From NCBI RefSeq assembly GCF_937616625.2, contig NC_065571.1:374501-438500 (forward strand): a stretch of DNA of 64,000 nt, read 5' to 3'. Each line of letters opens with the position of its first letter. Position 1 is the first letter of the stretch. Below, in pieces: positions 11,450 through 24,364 of this stretch. This stretch comes from Mercurialis annua (Eukaryota > Streptophyta > Magnoliopsida > Malpighiales > Euphorbiaceae). Position numbers and translations under genes: made by a program. The notes beneath the pieces are model-generated. The model searched no databases. It saw nothing but the letters and a program-made list of their open reading frames with translations, and was not told the origin of the DNA.

Positions 11450-13940
11450 GAATCAAATTCTTGAGGTATCATCATTTGCCAACATGAAGACTGCTGATGC
11501 TAAATTGGCATTGTTGTTTTGTAAATTGTATCCTTTTAGCTCTAAAGTTTCTAGTTACCATGATTTATCTTAAGGTATCAAGGATAATATGTTGGTCGTA
11601 ATTAAGATAAACAAAATTATTATTATAAAGCCTCCCAAAAACCAGAAAAGGTTGTAATATAATGCTGGAAAATTATTATTTTATCAAAAATTGAAAAGTC
11701 GTACCTCCTAACCTACTGAAACATGAGAAAAACATACAAATAAAAAAACTTATAGAGATATATTTATAAATATTAAAAATTACAATACATTATGTATATC
11801 AAATTTTATCTATAGCTATACTATATATAAAAGCACGGATGGAGGGGGACATGCACATTTACGTTAATATTCTTTTACTTTATAAAATATGATTATTAAT
11901 TTAGATTGCTATTGAAATAATTATTAGAGTCTTAGAGTAGTAACTAAAATAAATAAAGCTTCCTTGGAGCATAGTTTGTAATTGCAGGATTTGTGTGTGT
12001 GTGTAATCGATATAAATGGTATGAATATGACCAGCCAACTGCTGAATGACTCAACAGTGTGTTGTGGAGTGTTTGTGTTGCTTTGTATGCCACCTTCAGT
12101 ACTTAACAATCTGTCCAGTAATGCTAATTAATTATTATGTCGTCTTCATCTTCAACCTTCTTCTACAAATTACAATATAATAATCAGAAAGTTTTGTTCC
12201 ATTTGAATGCGACGAGTTATGAGATTCAAAATCTGGTCTACTATTCTTGTAATTTTACAATATATACTTTTGAGTTTATGAATTCTGCATTTCTGACTTT
12301 ATTTCGATGGATAGCGGACTAACTCACACTTCTTACGCCACCCTAACCTACAATTCCAATTCCTACACTGTTGTTGTGTGATATTTATTTTTCCATCAAA
12401 CTCATTCGTTTCTGCATTTAAAATTGTAATTTATTATTTTACTTTTTTACAGTTGTGTAATATAATTTTTAGAGTTCTGTTCAACTTTTTAAAAAAAATT
12501 ATGAAGACATTTCTGATTAATTGAAACTTTATAGACAGTTTCTTTTTCAAAGTTAAATTCTTTATATTAATAAATTATTGAATGTATAATTGTTTAATAA
12601 TTGTTTAAATTATTAGATTAATAGTAAACTATTATTGAGATAAAAAAAATAGATTTATTACGTCAAATTTGAATTAAACAACTAGGTCATAGTTAGAGGT
12701 GGAGGGTTTGGACCCCATATGTTTGGAGAAATGGTGGTTCATCAATCATTCAACTTGTCAAGTGGTTCATCCTCACTTTTACAGTTTTCTAACTGATTAA
12801 TTTATGGTATCACCTCCTTGTTGTAATTTTTTATATATGCTAATACTCTTATCAATCAAAATAAAATTAACTTAATTTATTCTAGCTGAAAAGTGGAAAA
12901 AAAAAATTGTCACAATAATGGAAAAAACTGATGGGGCCTAAAGAATCATAAAATTGAAGTTCCTAATGCGACAGAAGAAGAAGAATTTCTTTTAGTGACA
13001 TGGAAAAATACTACAATACCTGTTATAATATCAAAATATTTTTCCAAAAAAACTATCCCTTACTAATATGTTGAATAAATATAATAATACAAATTAAAAG
13101 TCTTTTATAAAATGAAATGAGTTTTATATATTGACGTAACATATCCGCTGTATTGAATAATTTTTCTAATAATATCATTTTAATTTCATACTAAGTTGGC
13201 TAAAATATAGAAAAGGACACACAAATATGTTTTTAAGGAATTTTCTTTATACAAGCCTAATTCCTCACTATAAGAATTAATATGAATTTATGCGTCGGAC
13301 AATAATCCGCTAGGTCGTGAGATTAAATCCTCTCACGAAGTCGAAAACTACTTAATCATATTAAGTGATGATTTGTTATTATTTTAAATAAATATTCTCT
13401 ATTAATTAATTATTATATTTAATAATAATGAACATGAACGATTCATAATTCTTTTTGATGCGCTAAATTGCATCGATATAGATATTTTAAAGGTCCATTT
13501 ATGACAAATTGATATTTTGATCGGTTGAAGAAAAAAAAACAAAGTTGATAACTTTGATGGGCACATGTGAAATCTAGTTGCTAGAAGTTGCTAAAAAATG
13601 GTACACGCCTTAAATGGATTCTTTTTGGGTTTCTTTTAAAAGAACACTCATTTTTAAATTTTTTTATAAAAATATCTATTTTTAATAATTTAGTAGGAGA
13701 TTACTGGAAAGTCATTGGTAGATTAGAGATAAAAGGAGTATTTTTATAAAAGTTTTAAAAAATGGGATATAGAGGGTAATTTTGTTTTCATTAGAGATTC
13801 ATGAATATGTATGAACAAAATAATTAAAAATATTTATTTCTTAAACTTAATATAATAATTTGCAGTTGCGAAACAGATAGAAGTGGCAATAAGAGCAGTG
13901 ATAGAAATGAAGCATTTATTGGCATGGAAAGTGCCAACGT
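11450..13940. other. AT-rich intergenic region
   Basis: Spacer between the START-domain gene and the TZP gene. Apart from the Helitron 5' terminus near 11809 no gene or intact element was recognised. GT microsatellite sequence occurs at about 11991-12004. Confidence 0.45.
11809..11880 (+). mobile_element. Helitron 5' terminus, apparently orphan
   Basis: Preceded by A, the sequence begins TCTATA and continues CTATACTATATATAAAAGC then ACGGATGG. This is the characteristic 5' end of a plant Helitron family and nearly identical to the 5' end of the Helitron at 24365. No matching 3' end (GC-rich hairpin plus CTAG) was found downstream within about 1 kb, so it looks like a 5' fragment. The given end is arbitrary. 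Confidence 0.55.
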
Positions 13941-13949
13941 GGCAGAAGC

Positions 13950-14136
13950 AGGACCTCATAGGTGAGAATCTGAGCAAAAGCAGAGAGAGATTTGGTTTCA
14001 AGTAAATTGTAATTGCAACTGCTGCATTTTGGCACCATTCTTCTTTTGGCTCTACAATTCCATGTACATACTCCTCTGCAACTTGCTCAGAATTGAAGCA
14101 CTCACTTCTAACCATAAGATTTGAAGCACATCAGGT
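13950..14136 (+). other. Possible non-coding 5' UTR exon of the TZP gene
   Basis: A GC-richer stretch ending ATTTGAAGCACATCAG followed by GTTTGTTGAATC, a plausible splice donor. The first coding exon to the right is preceded by an acceptor, TGTGTAG, at about 15442-15448. A 5' UTR intron of about 1.3 kb is therefore likely. The transcription start cannot be fixed. Confidence 0.35.
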
Positions 14137-15471
14137 TTGTTGAATCTTCACAATTCCTTATTCTATTATTGCTTTTTCTTTCTAAATCTTCTCTCTTATT
14201 GTTTTGGATATGATTCTCTGATATTCTGCTGGATTTATTCTCTCTAAGCCTGCTATGTTTTGTTTGTAAGCCATGCATTGCTCTTCAGCTTTTCTTGCTG
14301 CCAGGGGGTCAATCAACTTCTGCTCTTTGCTTTCTCATCATTTCTCTCTATATGTATGTCTGAATCTTTCTTCAAAAATTTGTGAATTCTTGAGCTGAAA
14401 CTGATCATTGGGTGCATCCAGGGGCGTGCAATCGCTCACCTTATAATTTTGAGTCCCTTTTGAAAAACGTTGATATGAAATTGAAATATATGATTTTGTC
14501 ACCTTAAATTATATAGTTTGCCCACCTTAAAATTTATTTGTTTTCAATTTTACTCATCTTATAAAGTTTCGATATTAATCTTAACCACCTTATAAAATAT
14601 TTCTGAGTCCGTCACTAGGTGCATCAACATACACATACCATCCTACTATATTAGGGCGGAGCGAGGAATTCAAGAGAGGGTATTTGTAGTTGTTATTGGG
14701 GAGGCAATACAGTTTAATTGTAGGAACAGTTTAATTTGAGAAATAGAGATGTATAGATAGAACTAATTTTAAGTCATATTGGTCTCTCATAATTCCTTTT
14801 TAATGATTTATTTATTTATATTTCCAATATAAAATTGGAAACGAAATTAGCGAGCGATTATCGGAGGGGCGGGGTGGGAGGTATACATCACGTCGGACCA
14901 ACTCTAGAACAATGGTAGAACCTAAGGGTAAGAAAAGAATGTCATTCAAGGTACATGCTTAGTTTCCTAGAATTTAAATGAAAAAATGAGGCTCATGGAG
15001 ATACAAGTGAGTGATGTTTTCCTCTCTTAGAAGTTGGAATATTGTTTTATGTAATGTCGTGCGCATTCAATTTGGTGTATTTTTCCTTCATGATCGTCTA
15101 CCTCAACCCGCTCTCACACTGCATAAGTGCATAGCAATTGAATACTTTTCGCTGCCTTAAAATCTGATCTTATAACTTATAAGCCATCATTAATAAATTT
15201 GATATCTTTGATGATGAGATATAAGGACTTGAAGCTTTAAGGCAATCTGATTATAAATGTGCCACAAAATCTTCTCCTTATATGCAACTGAATTTTGATG
15301 TGAATTGTTAACGGGAAACTAAAGTCTGTAACTTCGACTTATAACATATTCTAAGTTTATCAGTGTTAATTTTGGTAGAATGGTAATTTAACGCCTTGTA
15401 GTTGAAAACCTTTCCTCCATAATGTTGAATTCAATTATTTTGTGTAGACAGAGTTTTTCGTGTTTAGCACC

Positions 15472-18400
15472 ATGGAGAAGTCTGACTTTGACCTGGACCT
15501 CATTGGCATTTCAGGATTGGCTACGGAAGAGTCCATTCACGGAAAGAAAGTGGATGACAAAAACGTAGAACCGTCAACTAATTTATGCCTTGCTGTGGGT
15601 TATTCCAATCAGTGCATTCAGAGAATCTTGAACAATGATCCAGGTGCAGGTGCAAATGCAGCTTCAGCAGCATACATGACATTAGTAGCCGCAGACCCGC
15701 TGTCTGAACTAGTTTGGTCTCCGCATAAAGGTTTGTGTATTAGATGTGCTGATGGAAGCTTCACAGAGAAAAATCCTTCTCTGTCGTGGGGTGTAGGACC
15801 TACCATTATGGCAAACGCATCAAATTCTGATAAACCCGTGTCAAATACTGACAAACCTACCAATAGCGAAATACGTATAGCATCTCTGGCAGCATGTAAT
15901 CTGGCTTGTGAGGTTGCTGGAAGAAATATTACCACCATATTTCCTACAAGCATCATGCCTATCAGTGGAACAAGTCTTGAACTCAGGACAGGTAAATGAT
16001 TTATTGGTTTGGCATATCACGAAATAGTGTACTGTCGAACCTGGACCTAATTCTTTTAGTACAGTATGTCCCAAATCTGTGTCCTGGATTACTAACACTT
16101 ATCATCTGGCAGCTAGTGGTGATCAGCTGGAAGAAATGAAAAATGGAATGGACTTCCGTTTTCTACAGAACGAGAATAGAAGGAGCAAAAAAGGGAAAGG
16201 TAAATGTGATTTAGTTAACAACGATATGGTTGGCAATTTGGCACCAGAGTTAAAAGACAAATTCCAAGTCTATCACTTGCTTGATGTTGTCATTTAGTGC
16301 CATTGGAAATGATATACGGATTATTACACTCTGCTGTCGTTTCATAGTTGGAAACTATTTGTTCATATTGTTCTGAAAATGGAATTCGATATACATTAAA
16401 AAAGAACCAAATATTTTCTGAAGAGTTCATAATTTGCTACTAATGCAAGAGCATACAAGATTTCAGAAGCATTTCATGAAGCTGTTCACCTAAAATCATG
16501 TTTTGACATTTTTGTTGACATATTTGACAGATTCACATATCATGCTAACAGCTTCATCTTTTCATTTTCTTACACCATTTATGGAATGGCACTAATTTCT
16601 TCTATTGCCAGTTGAAACAGATGTACCTGAACTGAACATGGGACAAAATTATCCAACTTCCGAGGAGCCTATTGTCAGAGCTTCAGATATTAGTGATAGA
16701 AAGCATGCTTTAAGAATGGGAATTGTATTGGCCTCTGAAATAAATACTTTGGAAAAGTTTGAAGTTTATGATACTGAAATTATTTCTGGGAAGAGAAAGG
16801 TGGAATCAACTTCAATTAGAGAAAATGATAGCAAAAACAAGATGGTCATAAGGCCTCATGCCCTTTTGCCCTTGGACAAACTGGAGTCAACTGCTGAGAA
16901 TGATGTAGCAACTCCATTTGGTGAAAATGTTTTACCGTCAGAATGTCCTGATAGAAGGATTGAAAATAATACTCGGCATGGAGATGAGTTACTTCCGGTG
17001 GACAAGACTCTTGCAGTTAATCCGGCTCCTGCTAACAGTAGATTCCGCAAGAAACAAAAAAAAGGCAAGTCCCGGGCCTTATCTGATGGAGATGCAAAGG
17101 AAAGGATGTCAAATGAGGAGGATGGTAGTCATGAGAGTGTTGAAAGCTGTAATAGTGGTAGACTATTTTCAACAGGGAAACGGCAATGGAATGATCAACA
17201 GTTGATTGTAAGCAGCAAAAGAGTCAAAGGACAAACTAATCAAGATAGCTCATTCATGAATTGGATCTCAAATATGATGAAGGGGGTCTTAAAGTCAAGT
17301 GAAGAAAAAGAACCTTCTATTTCTCATGGTCATGAGAATCCTGAACAGGATACTTTCGCAAGTAATAGAGAAGAAGACCCCACATGCAGACCTGTTGGGT
17401 TTCAATCCATTTTTCAGTCGCTTTATTGCCGTAAGACCAACACTCAACAAGCTGTCACCTTGAATGCTGATCATCAACAGGAAGGATTTATAGAAAGCGA
17501 GCTGGACAATAAAATGTGTGACCTGAATGCTACTCCAATAGCTTGTCGTATGGTGACTGGTAATGTTTACAAGCGGCTTCTGCCATCGACTGAGAGGTTC
17601 AATGATTCTGCTTCTGGTAACCAAGCTGGTACAGCTTTCCATTCAAGAGATATACTCATGAATTTTTCTGCCATTAGAGAAAGCAACAGGAGCATCTCAA
17701 CTGAGAACCAAAATTCATGCAACGTGGAAACTGGTAGGGCTGAAGATGGAATAAGCTTCAATTCTTCCAAGGGGGAAAAAATGGATTCAAAACTGGCATC
17801 CGAAGAGAAACCGACCCATAATTTTGATTACAAAGGTGAACCACTAGAAAGCTTGTGGATATCTCGATTTACTCCAAAAACTTCTGGTCCTTCATTAAAC
17901 AACAAAAGGACCGGTGAGCCTCTTAACTGTTGTGCTGATGGCATGAAGCTGAAACCTCTGTTACAGAATCCTCTTGGTTCTTCTAGTAAACTTGAAAATG
18001 TTGAGGCTAAGAAACACTCTACTGAAGCGTCGCCGCGTGTACAAAATTCTGGTACCGCTGATGAGGCTTCCTTCAGTTTTTATAAAGTGAAGAGACACAG
18101 TGATGAAATTTCGACATATAAACCGAATCCTATTCTGCCCTCCTCAGGAGTCAAATTTTCAGAGGCAATGGCTTCTGTTTTTGCAAGGAGATTGGATGCC
18201 CTCAAACACATTCCACCTTCATATAACACAGACCCTGCAGCTCATGAAACAATGACCTGTTTCTTTTGCGGCATAAGGGGTCACCATTTGCAAGAATGTC
18301 CTTATGTAACTGATACTGAACTTGAAGATCTCTTAGGCAATGTTAACTCATATGAGGGGATAAAAGAATTGCCTTGTGTGTGTATTAGATGTAATCAGCT

Positions 18401-20086
18401 GAGTCATTGGGCGGTTGCATGTCCTAATATTGCTGCCAATGCTCGTGCAGTTTGTTATAGGAATGAATCTGGAATTGAGAAAGAATGTGCTTCAAGTTCC
18501 AGAGTAAAGGGATTGAAAGAAAACCAAATGGCAGCTCCTTATGGTCTTATCAGTGGCTTGATTTCTGATATACCAAATGGAATCTCTGATGCAGTAAGAA
18601 GCCTTCGTTTGACAAGAACAAATATTCTCAAGTGAGTAAATCATGATAATTAGTCTTTCCTTGAATAGTTGCTTCCGTTACGAAATTGTTTCAATGAAAA
18701 GAGATTAGAAATAGAAATTACCAATTTTCATTTATGGCTGTGAATGTTGAAAGTGATTCCTTCCAATTATTATATGGAACACTTGAACAAAATGCTGATA
18801 CTGTTCATACTAAACTGATATTGCAAATTAATTCCTGTCTATTGCTTATATTTTCCGTGTCGTGTGGTCATCAGATGGATGAAATCCGACGTGCCACTCT
18901 CACCTCTTGATGGTTATTTTGTGCGCTTGCGGCTTGGGAAGTGGGAAGAGGGACTAGGAGGAACCGGATACTATGTAGCTCGCATTACTGGTACTTTTTG
19001 TGCACTGTTATCAAAATTGCATGCTTCGTCACCAAACCAATTTATATCTCTAGAGCGATCACAAATTAATCGGAATTGATTCCTAATCTATTGAACTGAT
19101 AGTGAATTGTTAGGAATCCTTGAATCACATGTTTCATCTGATTAATAAGAAAATATATTAGAAAAGAAATTCATCAAAAATAAAATATATTAGAAAAGAA
19201 GAAATAAATAAATAACCACCCAAATTTGCCGTTTCATATACTATAGATCAAAAGAGGAAAAAATATTAGTACTTTCATTAGCACTTAGACTAGTATTTTA
19301 GATCTTTTAGTTTTATTTTTAATTTAGTAATTTTTTTAAAGAATGTTACAAGGTACACATTAGTTAGTTTGTTAAGCATGTCTGTTGAAAGTAATTTAAT
19401 TTATTCATTAAGACTTTATTTTTTGTATTCAACAATTATATAGTTCAAATTTTTAGGAATATATGAAATTTCATATATCATTTATGCGAGCATATTTTTG
19501 TCAACGATACTAAATATAAACGGAATCTTACGATTCGATTCTCGATTTCCGATTCAGTAATCAAGCATTTTGATTCTCGATTTAACAACTATGCTTTTGT
19601 GGACGATTCACATATCTATTGTCAACATACACTGATTGATTGCAGTTAATGAATGAAAAATTCTGATAGTAGAAGCTGATATTTCTTGTTTGTAAACTTT
19701 TTTTTATGAATGCACAGGAATTCAAATAGAGAGTTCATCAAAGAAGTGCAAAGCATCCATCTCCTTAAATGTCGGTGGAATCAGAAGCGTAGTCGAAAGT
19801 CGATATGTCTCCAACCATGACTTTCTTGAGGTAAAAATCTGACAAGTTGTTGTTTCAGATGTTCACTGTGAAACCTTCGTTTTGCATAAGTAATAAGCTT
19901 ATATATATATATATAGATTGCTTGCAGTTGAAGTTTCAACTGTTCTCTCTTACTAAAAGCTGTGTGTGTATTTTTCAGGATGAGCTTAGGGCATGGTGGT
20001 CTGCTACTTTAACAAATGGCGGCACATTACCATCCGAAGAAGAGTTGAGACTGAAAGTTGAAGAAAAGAAAAAACTGGGATTTTAG
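15472..20086 (+). CDS. TZP: TZP: tandem zinc knuckle and Plus3 domain protein
   Basis: Exons 15472-15991, 16113-16199, 16612-18631, 18875-18990, 19718-19830 and 19979-20086 keep one frame and give about 987 residues. Most of the protein is a long, Ser/Asn-rich, probably disordered region. Near residues 750 and 790 are two CCHC zinc knuckles with exact CX2CX4HX4C spacing (CFFCGIRGHHLQEC and CIRCNQLSHWAVAC). The C-terminal Plus3 domain includes WMKSDVPLSPLDGYFVRLRL and YYVARITG and ends at the TAG at 20084-20086. This domain order is that of Arabidopsis TZP, a nuclear protein that associates with phytochrome B and promotes light-dependent growth and flowering. The start is the first ATG after the acceptor at 15448 and lies in CACCATGG context. 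The 730-bp intron before 19718 holds AT-rich, partly duplicated sequence. Confidence 0.88.
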
Positions 20087-20395
20087 GGCCAAAATAAAAA
20101 AATCAAAATTTGCTGTCAACAATGTTATTGTACAGGTCATTTCTCCCACTTATGTAAATAAATTTAATCTGTATCACTAAATTTTGATTTTTTTTTTCCT
20201 GGCAAATGTGAATAATGAAAGAATTACAAGATCTTCAGATTTTGGCTTTGATGGGTCTCTCATATCTATGTATGGAAATTCTTACATCGATTCAATCTTT
20301 ACTTTAATTATTTATTAAATGATAGAAAAATGAAAAGAAAATATTGAGAAATAAAATTTTTAAAATTAGACTGGATAAGTCGATTAAAGAATTTA

Positions 20396-20912
20396 GGGGC
20401 CGTTTGGTTAAAGGTTAGGAATCGGAAAGGGAATGAGAAGGAATGGGAATGATTGTATTCATTTTTTATTTGGTTCAAAATTAGTGTGGGAATGGGTAAA
20501 ATTTAATAAAAAAAATTATTTATTATTTATTAAAAACACTTTCTTTCTTTTTTAAAATATTTTTTATATAAAAAAAAAATTTAAAACAAATTTAAAACAA
20601 AATTAATTTTTTTTAAAAAATTAAATAAAAAAGATTTTTTTAAAAAAATATTTTTTTTAAAATTTTGTTTTTTAAGAAATTAAAAAATTATTTTAAAAAA
20701 ATAAAAAATATTTTTTTTATTATTTCAAGTATATTTTTTAAAATAAATATTTAAAAATATTTTTTTTAATAATTATATATTGATTATTTATTATTAAAAT
20801 ATTTTGTTAAATTTTGATTTCCATGTGCACTTTGACAAAACAAATACAAACAATGGAAATTATTTCCATTTCTATTTTCATTCCCCTTTTTTTGGCAAAA
20901 CAAACGGCCTCT
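20396..20912. mobile_element. Tourist-like MITE (PIF/Harbinger)
   Basis: 517 bp. The left end GGGGCCGTTTGGTTAAAGG pairs with a right end whose reverse complement is GAGGCCGTTTGTTTTGCC. The 3-bp target site TTA occurs on both sides (20393-20395 and 20913-20915). The subterminal GGAATGGGAATGATT is mirrored by AATTATTTCCATTTCTATTTTCATTCC. The centre is nearly pure A/T. Terminal sequence, TTA target site and size fit Tourist MITEs. Confidence 0.75.
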
Positions 20913-22023
20913 TAGATTGGATTGTTATTTATACGAACAATTAAAAAAAATGAAAGGAGTAGAATTTATAATTTTATAAATCATCAATTGTGAAAAGTAA
21001 ATAAATATTCTATTCTTCATATAATAGATAAGGTTGGACAATCATTCATTTGGTTTCCTATATTTGTCCACTTCAGCAGCCATATATGGGTTAAATCTTA
21101 TCCTTTAAATATAGACTTTCTTTATTCAGCCAATTCTGATAAATATTAAAGCATTAATAATTAGAAGTTATTAATTTATGGTGTTTAATTAACCAATTCC
21201 TAGCTTCACACCATCTGAGTTTCTTGCAATTTGATAGCATAGACGTAAGAAATTGATATGCATTAGCAGCAGTTGCATTATAATTAATTTTAATGACCAA
21301 ATAGAAAAGCAGTATAATGAGAACGGAAGAATCAAAGGACTTGCAAGTGTATGATTAGGGTCAACCATGTAACCGCAAAATTGCAATCTGCTAAAATCTT
21401 TAAAAATATAAATTGAGAACGTGAAACAATACTACAAATTTGCTTAGCAAATAGTAGAGTTTAATTGAGGCTTATTCACCAAAAAATATCAAACCTTTAC
21501 AGTTTGAGTCAATTTTAAATCTTTAAAAACCGTCATATTTAGCCAAACCTTATATGTTGTGTTTTTTTTCCAGCTATTTTTGAATCGAACCGGATTATAT
21601 GCCTACATGTTATATATGTCACTGCCAACTCAGCAAAACTAGCTGACATGGCACATTACAAATCACTAACTCAAACATAACCAAACCAAAGACTAAATCA
21701 AATAAAACCAAATCCAACTAAATCAAATCAATTTAAAAATTATTTTTTAAAACTCATAAATATTTTAAAAAATTAATATTAATTTATTTCATTTAATAAA
21801 ATGATAGATATGTAAATAATTTAATTTTTTTATTAAATAGATAAAAAATCATAAAATTAAAATATTCAAAAATCACTAACAATTTAATTAATATATTTTT
21901 TTATTATAAGACGAACGAAACATATTTTTCCCTAATGTTTTCGTCAATTACCGCTAATTTTTTCAAAGAATCTACTTTGAAAAACAAAATTTCCGCCGCC
22001 AACTCAAACCGTTCCGGCGGTCG

Positions 22024-22250
22024 TCATCTACTCTGGCCATCGCTCCGAATTTTTTTTCAAAGTCTATTCTAGCCATGGAGAAGACGAGAAGACGAGCAGA
22101 TCTCGTGTTCTCCATGGCTGGAGAAGACGAGCTTATCTCGTCTTCTCTAGCCATGGAGAAGATGAACAATTCATCTTCTCCATGGCTGGAGTCTATCCAG
22201 CCATGGAATCTGAAGAAGACTTCAGCCATGGCGATGGCCGGAGTGGATGA
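22024..22250. repeat. Nested palindromes (three hairpins within an outer inverted repeat)
   Basis: Outer arms at 22024-22043 and 22231-22250 match at 18 of 20 positions when one is reverse-complemented. Inside are three consecutive hairpins. The first, 22071-22119, has AGCCATGGAGAA arms. The second is the perfect 11-bp pair GAGAAGACGAG (22121-22131)/CTCGTCTTCTC (22137-22147). The third has perfect 17-bp arms at 22149-22165 and 22171-22187. The word CCATGG recurs throughout. This is the core of the surrounding foldback element and is far more GC-rich than its flanks. Open frames through it are by-products of the palindromes. Confidence 0.75.
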
Positions 22251-23875
22251 TAGCCGGAGTGAATGGTGGCCGAATGGGCGTTGGCTAGAGTAAGAGTGGC
22301 GGTGGCATTAGCGGAAGTCGATGTCCGTTTGGATAAATATTATTTTCAAGATAAATTGAAATTTAATTAAACTAAATAGAATTTTAAATTATTTTTTGAG
22401 ATAAATTATGATATCCATTTGAATATTTCGATTTTTATTTATTTAGTAAAAATTTAAAATAAAATTATTAAATAAGTACGAGTTTAAATAATGTCACGAC
22501 CCAATTTATTGAGCCGAGACCGGCGCTAGGGAATGGGAGTGATAGCTCTGAAACTCGTAGCAAGCCTAAAACTACTAATAATTTTTTCGCATTTAAAAGT
22601 ATATTATTATGTATGAAACATTTCAGAAAAAGCTCTTGTAGATAATATCATTATAAATAGCAAAATATTATATTAGAGTTTACAATACAAAATACCGTTT
22701 GAAATCAAACCGTCTATTTAATACTGACATCTACTGACTACTGCAGCTTTAGGAACTCATACTTGTTCAAGTCCAATGACTTTTGGCACAATGAAGATGG
22801 CTTGTCTGATCCGACTTCTAATACCTGCAAACATCAGAGTGAGGGGTCAGTATTTGGGAAAATACTGAGTGAGTTTGCAAGCTACTAATGGTATTATCAA
22901 AATATAGCGCCATACGCTTAATACGTTTGTAAATTCATGATATAAGTAAACAGCAAAGATTCTTAATTTCAAAGTGTGAGTCCAACTCACTAGATACGGG
23001 GACTACAGACTACACCGTATCCGAGTACTCTCTCGTATCGAATCTTAAAGAGGGAGTCCAACTCACTGGTGGGTCCAACCCACTAGATACGGGGTTTAAG
23101 TTACACCGTAACCGAGTTCACCCTCGTGTCGTATTCGTATTATATCATGCATCAATATATTAAATCTCAATCACAGAGTCAGTCACTCTAGACTGACTCA
23201 CTAATGATCACGCAGCCTATTGACACCCAATAGGTAGTTGGTCTCTTTGGACCGCACATTAGACACTCATCTTCAAAACAACGAATACAACATCATCTAT
23301 ATAATCAAATTCATCAACCTATCATCTCATATAACAGTTCATATAAATATGATATATGGATAATAATACTAATAAGGTATGAAAATATATTTCATAATAA
23401 TACGCAAAAGTAAATTTGCCACTCACAGTGACCGCTATCCAAAACTGCATAATCGTCACCCGAACACGTAGGTTCCGTGCGTCTTTTGGTCTCGTTGCTA
23501 CTCCAGCTCGACGGCCTGATAGCTTGTCGATACATCCATTTCCTATTCACATCATACTTACGTTTAATTCATAAACGTAAATCTTGTACTAATACTATAA
23601 GTTATAAACTTAGGTTAACGTAATCGTATTCCTAATACAGCTCTTAACTTTGATCGCGTTCTAATACTTAATAGAGATACTTGTTATATCTCTTATTCAT
23701 CGATTCCTAAACTTAGGTTTCTTATATCTCGAAACCCTAATCAAACACGTTATGTTCGATAATCAAATTTCTCGTTTTTGGGGTTCATATTCCCTTTTCA
23801 ATGTCCGACACTTTTAAGAGTCGGAAACTATGTTAAAACGGGGCGAAAACGCTTAAATAGGTAGGTCTATGGGTT

Positions 23876-23969
23876 GTGCGAACGCACGAGAAATTGTGTG
23901 CGTTCGCACATCCTTGGTGTGCGTTCGCACACCATGTGTGCGATCGCACATATTTGTGTGCGTTGGCAC
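23876..23969. repeat. Array of five 12-bp palindromes, ~21-bp period
   Basis: GTGCGAACGCAC (23876), GTGCGTTCGCAC (23898 and 23919), GTGCGATCGCAC (23938) and GTGCGTTGGCAC (23958) start 19-22 bases apart. All but the last are perfect or near-perfect palindromes. They sit inside the solo LTR. The cause and function are unknown. Confidence 0.8.
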
Positions 23970-24364
23970 ACACAGTGCCTCGCACGATTCGGAATCTGTT
24001 TCCGATCGATTCCGACGTGCTCGAACTTGATTCTGACATGCCCCTATCTCATTTTAATACAATTTCAACTCCAAATCCATCAAAAACGATAATAGAAACG
24101 CGATTACAATTCGTTAAATTCGTTAAAACGAATTAACCCTTATTTACTAATTCTCGAAACAAAAAAATCAAGTTCACCTCGATTTGAAGCTTAACGATGA
24201 TAGAGAATTTAATTCTGAACAAATTGATATAAAGAACGCTCGATTTGGACGAGAAACGACGAAACGGCAATGGATCGTAATCGTTCGCCATTTTCCTTCA
24301 CTGGTGCCATCCTCCTTCTGCTCCTTTCCCTTTTTCTGGAATCATATGATTCCTTTATGTTATA

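Noticed and set aside
13834..14115. 93-codon minus-strand frame upstream of TZP
   Set aside because: No recognisable family. The region fits better as the plus-strand 5' UTR exon of TZP.
21972..22293. Overlapping open frames on both strands rich in SMA/MEK repeats
   Set aside because: They follow from the CCATGG palindromes of the foldback element and are not a gene.
23870..23975. CRISPR-like array
   Set aside because: A short palindromic repeat array in a plant LTR. Unit length, spacers and context do not fit CRISPR.
23833..24136. Cys/His-rich frames resembling a zinc-finger protein
   Set aside because: The pattern comes from translating the GTGCGTTCGCAC palindrome array inside the solo LTR.
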